Below, piece after piece: positions 4,980-6,593 of a DNA stretch of 6,593 nt. The DNA is from an uncultured Succinatimonas sp. Its GTDB lineage: Bacteria > Pseudomonadota > Gammaproteobacteria > Enterobacterales > Succinivibrionaceae. The position numbers and the translations under genes are program-made. Each line of letters opens with the position of its first letter. The stretch's first letter is position 1. Under the pieces are notes generated by a model. It was not told the DNA's origin and ran no database searches. It saw only the letters and a program-made list of their open reading frames with translations. The DNA lies in the NCBI GenBank assembly GCA_937896115.1, contig CALBLB010000341.1, positions 1 to 6,593 on the forward strand, written 5' to 3'.

Positions 4980-6593
4980 ATGCTTAAGATATCAGTGTTT
5001 TCTCAGATGATTTTGCACGTATCCGTTGCTTTGACACTGGCTTTTTTGATAGGCGGGTGTGCATCGGAGCAGGAAGCGGTTAAAGGTAAGGCTAATTCGG
5101 TAACCGATGAAGTAAGTTACGAAGTAAGCGGAATTGACGGTGAATTACTGGAAAATGTTGATAAAGCCTTATCTTCGCTCCCGGCCGTGTCTAAAAAGAA
5201 TTCATTTATTTTTTTAAGAGAAATGCGCGATAAAACGAAGAGAGCTTTGCGTGCTTTGGGGTATTACCACCCCAAAATAGACATCGTTCCCCCAGATCCC
5301 AAAGGAGAGTCTTCTGCAGTCGAGGTAAAGATAGATCCAGGTAAAGGCATGTTCATACGTAATTGCGAGGTGGAAATTTTAGGTGAAGGTGCCAAATATG
5401 AGATCTTTCGGACTTTGGTTGAAAAAAGCGGTATAGAGTCTTATAAGAGACTGGATCACGGATCTTATGAAAAATTAAAAAATGATCTTAAAAATACCGC
5501 TTTGGAGTTGGGATTTTTCGATTACAAGCTAATAGTCTCTCAAATTGCGGTGTTCAGTGAAGAGGATAAGGCAGATATTGCTCTGATCGCCGATACCGGT
5601 AAACGTTATGCTTTCGGTGCTTTGAAAGCCGATCCCGGAACTTTGGAACTGTTAAAACCTGCAAGCAAACTCTTTAAACTCAAAGAAGGAGTACCGTATT
5701 CAGGCGATGCTTTGAAAAAATTTCAGACTGACATGTCGCGTACCGGATTTTACAGCTCGGTGGACGTGCGAGCCGTCGTTGAAGACCGAGCTCAGCATAA
5801 GATCCCGCTGGAACTGCATCTTGAAAGGAAAAAGAGTAATCAGATGCGTACCGGCATAGGTTTTTCAAGCGATGAAGATCTGCGCATCATGCTTGCCTGG
5901 GACAAACCATTGCTTAATGAACAGGGGCATTCGTTTTCTTCATATGCGCGCCTCTCCAAGGTAAGACAGAATGCCGAAATTGTGTATAAGATCCCGCGAA
6001 AAGATCCGAATTTGGATTATTACTACTTAAGGGCTGCGCAGATCCACACGGATTTTAACGATACCAAGTCGGATCTCTCGCATGTTAGTATGCACTATGT
6101 TGCCGACATTACCGGGAAATGGCGTCGCGATTACTCGTTACGCGGTGAGTATGAGGATTATACTCAAGGACGTGAAAAAGGAGTTGCGTACGATGTAATG
6201 CCGGGGCTGTTGCTCTCAAGACGCGAAACCTCAGGAGGGGCAGATCCTGAGTACGGATATGATCTTTCAGGCGACTTTACCGGAGGCAGTTCGCTTTGGT
6301 CTGATTATAATTTTTTCCGAGCGGTGTTGAGTTTTCGCGGGATAGTAAGCCCGAGCGAGGATACGCGTTTGCTTTTAAGGCTGACAGGCGGTGCGATAGT
6401 AGGCAGCGATGCGTACAAAGTTCCTCCTTCTCTGCGTTTTTTTGCAGGCGGTGATCGCTCGGTACGCGGTTTTAGTTATATGAGCCAGTCTCCGAAACAA
6501 GACGGATTTTTAAGAGGCGGACGATATCTTGCTACCGGAACTGCCGAATTACAATTTCCCATAGGTATTTCCGGTAGCAAGATATCGTCCGCC
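4980..6593 (+). CDS. tamA: TamA-like Omp85 outer-membrane assembly protein, 3' end missing
   Basis: TamA is an outer-membrane Omp85 protein that works with inner-membrane-anchored TamB in inserting autotransporters and other outer-membrane proteins and in envelope lipid transport. 538 codons are present, open to the window end; E. coli TamA has 577 residues. Three POTRA domains are recognisable: about 46-120 (with LGYYHPKI at 93-100), 124-208 (with GFFDY at 178-182) and 210-287 (with TGFYSSV at 255-261). The beta-barrel begins near 288 and includes LRFFAGGDRSVRGF (485-498), the Omp85 loop motif. Roughly the last 70 residues are missing. Residues 530-538 come from an inverted repeat arm and are suspect. 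The N-terminus carries a lipobox-like LIGGC with C27, unlike the plain signal peptide of E. coli TamA. The ATG at 4980 is the first start after an in-frame TAG at 4971. It lacks a good Shine-Dalgarno sequence, so coupling to the upstream gene is possible. Confidence 0.9.
   Translation, partial: MLKISVFSQMILHVSVALTLAFLIGGCASEQEAVKGKANSVTDEVSYEVSGIDGELLENVDKALSSLPAVSKKNSFIFLREMRDKTKRALRALGYYHPKIDIVPPDPKGESSAVEVKIDPGKGMFIRNCEVEILGEGAKYEIFRTLVEKSGIESYKRLDHGSYEKLKNDLKNTALELGFFDYKLIVSQIAVFSEEDKADIALIADTGKRYAFGALKADPGTLELLKPASKLFKLKEGVPYSGDALKKFQTDMSRTGFYSSVDVRAVVEDRAQHKIPLELHLERKKSNQMRTGIGFSSDEDLRIMLAWDKPLLNEQGHSFSSYARLSKVRQNAEIVYKIPRKDPNLDYYYLRAAQIHTDFNDTKSDLSHVSMHYVADITGKWRRDYSLRGEYEDYTQGREKGVAYDVMPGLLLSRRETSGGADPEYGYDLSGDFTGGSSLWSDYNFFRAVLSFRGIVSPSEDTRLLLRLTGGAIVGSDAYKVPPSLRFFAGGDRSVRGFSYMSQSPKQDGFLRGGRYLATGTAELQFPIGISGSKISSA
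6516..6593. repeat. Perfect 25-bp inverted repeat at the window end, probable fold-back artefact
   Basis: Bases 6516-6540 are the exact reverse complement of 6569-6593, with a 28-base spacer, and the second arm ends on the last base of the window. The first arm encodes a normal TamA segment (GGRYLATG). The second arm encodes ISGSKISSA, where related proteins continue with a barrel strand (in E. coli TGKWWGAVF). A perfect 25-bp match in a conserved coding region and exactly at a sequence end is best explained by a chimeric or fold-back join. Confidence 0.85.

Noticed and set aside
5680..5868. Minus-strand ORF of 62 codons
   Set aside because: Antisense to the third POTRA domain of tamA, with no ribosome-binding site or family resemblance noticed.
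1..6593. CRISPR array, tRNA, rRNA or insertion sequence ends
   Set aside because: I saw no regularly spaced repeats, tRNA-like cloverleaf or terminal repeats with target duplications. The only long inverted repeat is the fold-back at the window end.

Overview
The window reads as chromosomal DNA of a gammaproteobacterium. The DAHP synthase, the D-3-phosphoglycerate dehydrogenase and the TamA-like protein all resemble their E. coli counterparts closely along most of their length. Moderate GC, an AT-rich Rpn-family gene and the sequence flavour would suit a host-associated anaerobe such as a member of the Succinivibrionaceae, but that family assignment is a guess.

Layout. Positions 1-98 hold no gene that I can see. 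A minus-strand gene (99-1085) encodes an Rpn/PD-(D/E)XK nuclease family protein. An AT-rich divergent intergenic region follows. It holds a probable sigma-70 promoter (1339-1367), two tandem RNA hairpins of which the second looks like an intrinsic terminator (1377-1439), and a short leader ORF (1456-1569). Seven of the last ten sense codons of that ORF are Tyr, Trp or Phe. Fifteen bases later comes the gene for a class I DAHP synthase (AroG-like, 1585-2691), the enzyme that commits carbon to Phe, Tyr and Trp synthesis. A strong intrinsic terminator (2697-2726) separates it from serA (2761-3996). Then come an unrecognised secreted protein (4006-4956) and a TamA-type Omp85 protein (4980 to the window end, incomplete). 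serA, the secreted protein and tamA are tightly spaced and may be one transcript.

The most interesting element is the DAHP synthase leader. The aromatic codon block lies inside the loop of a possible 8-bp RNA helix (1524-1531 with 1571-1578) that would bury the Shine-Dalgarno sequence of the synthase gene. A ribosome stalled on those codons would cover one arm of the helix and free the ribosome-binding site. This suggests translational attenuation that senses all three end products. E. coli relies instead on TyrR/TrpR repression of its DAHP synthase genes. The terminator upstream of the leader ORF may be a second, transcriptional control point or the end of a small RNA.

The window ends in a perfect 25-bp inverted repeat inside tamA, its last base being the last base of the window. 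The predicted protein stops resembling TamA where the second arm begins. I read this as a probable fold-back assembly artefact at a contig end. The last eight or nine residues of the translated TamA fragment should not be trusted.
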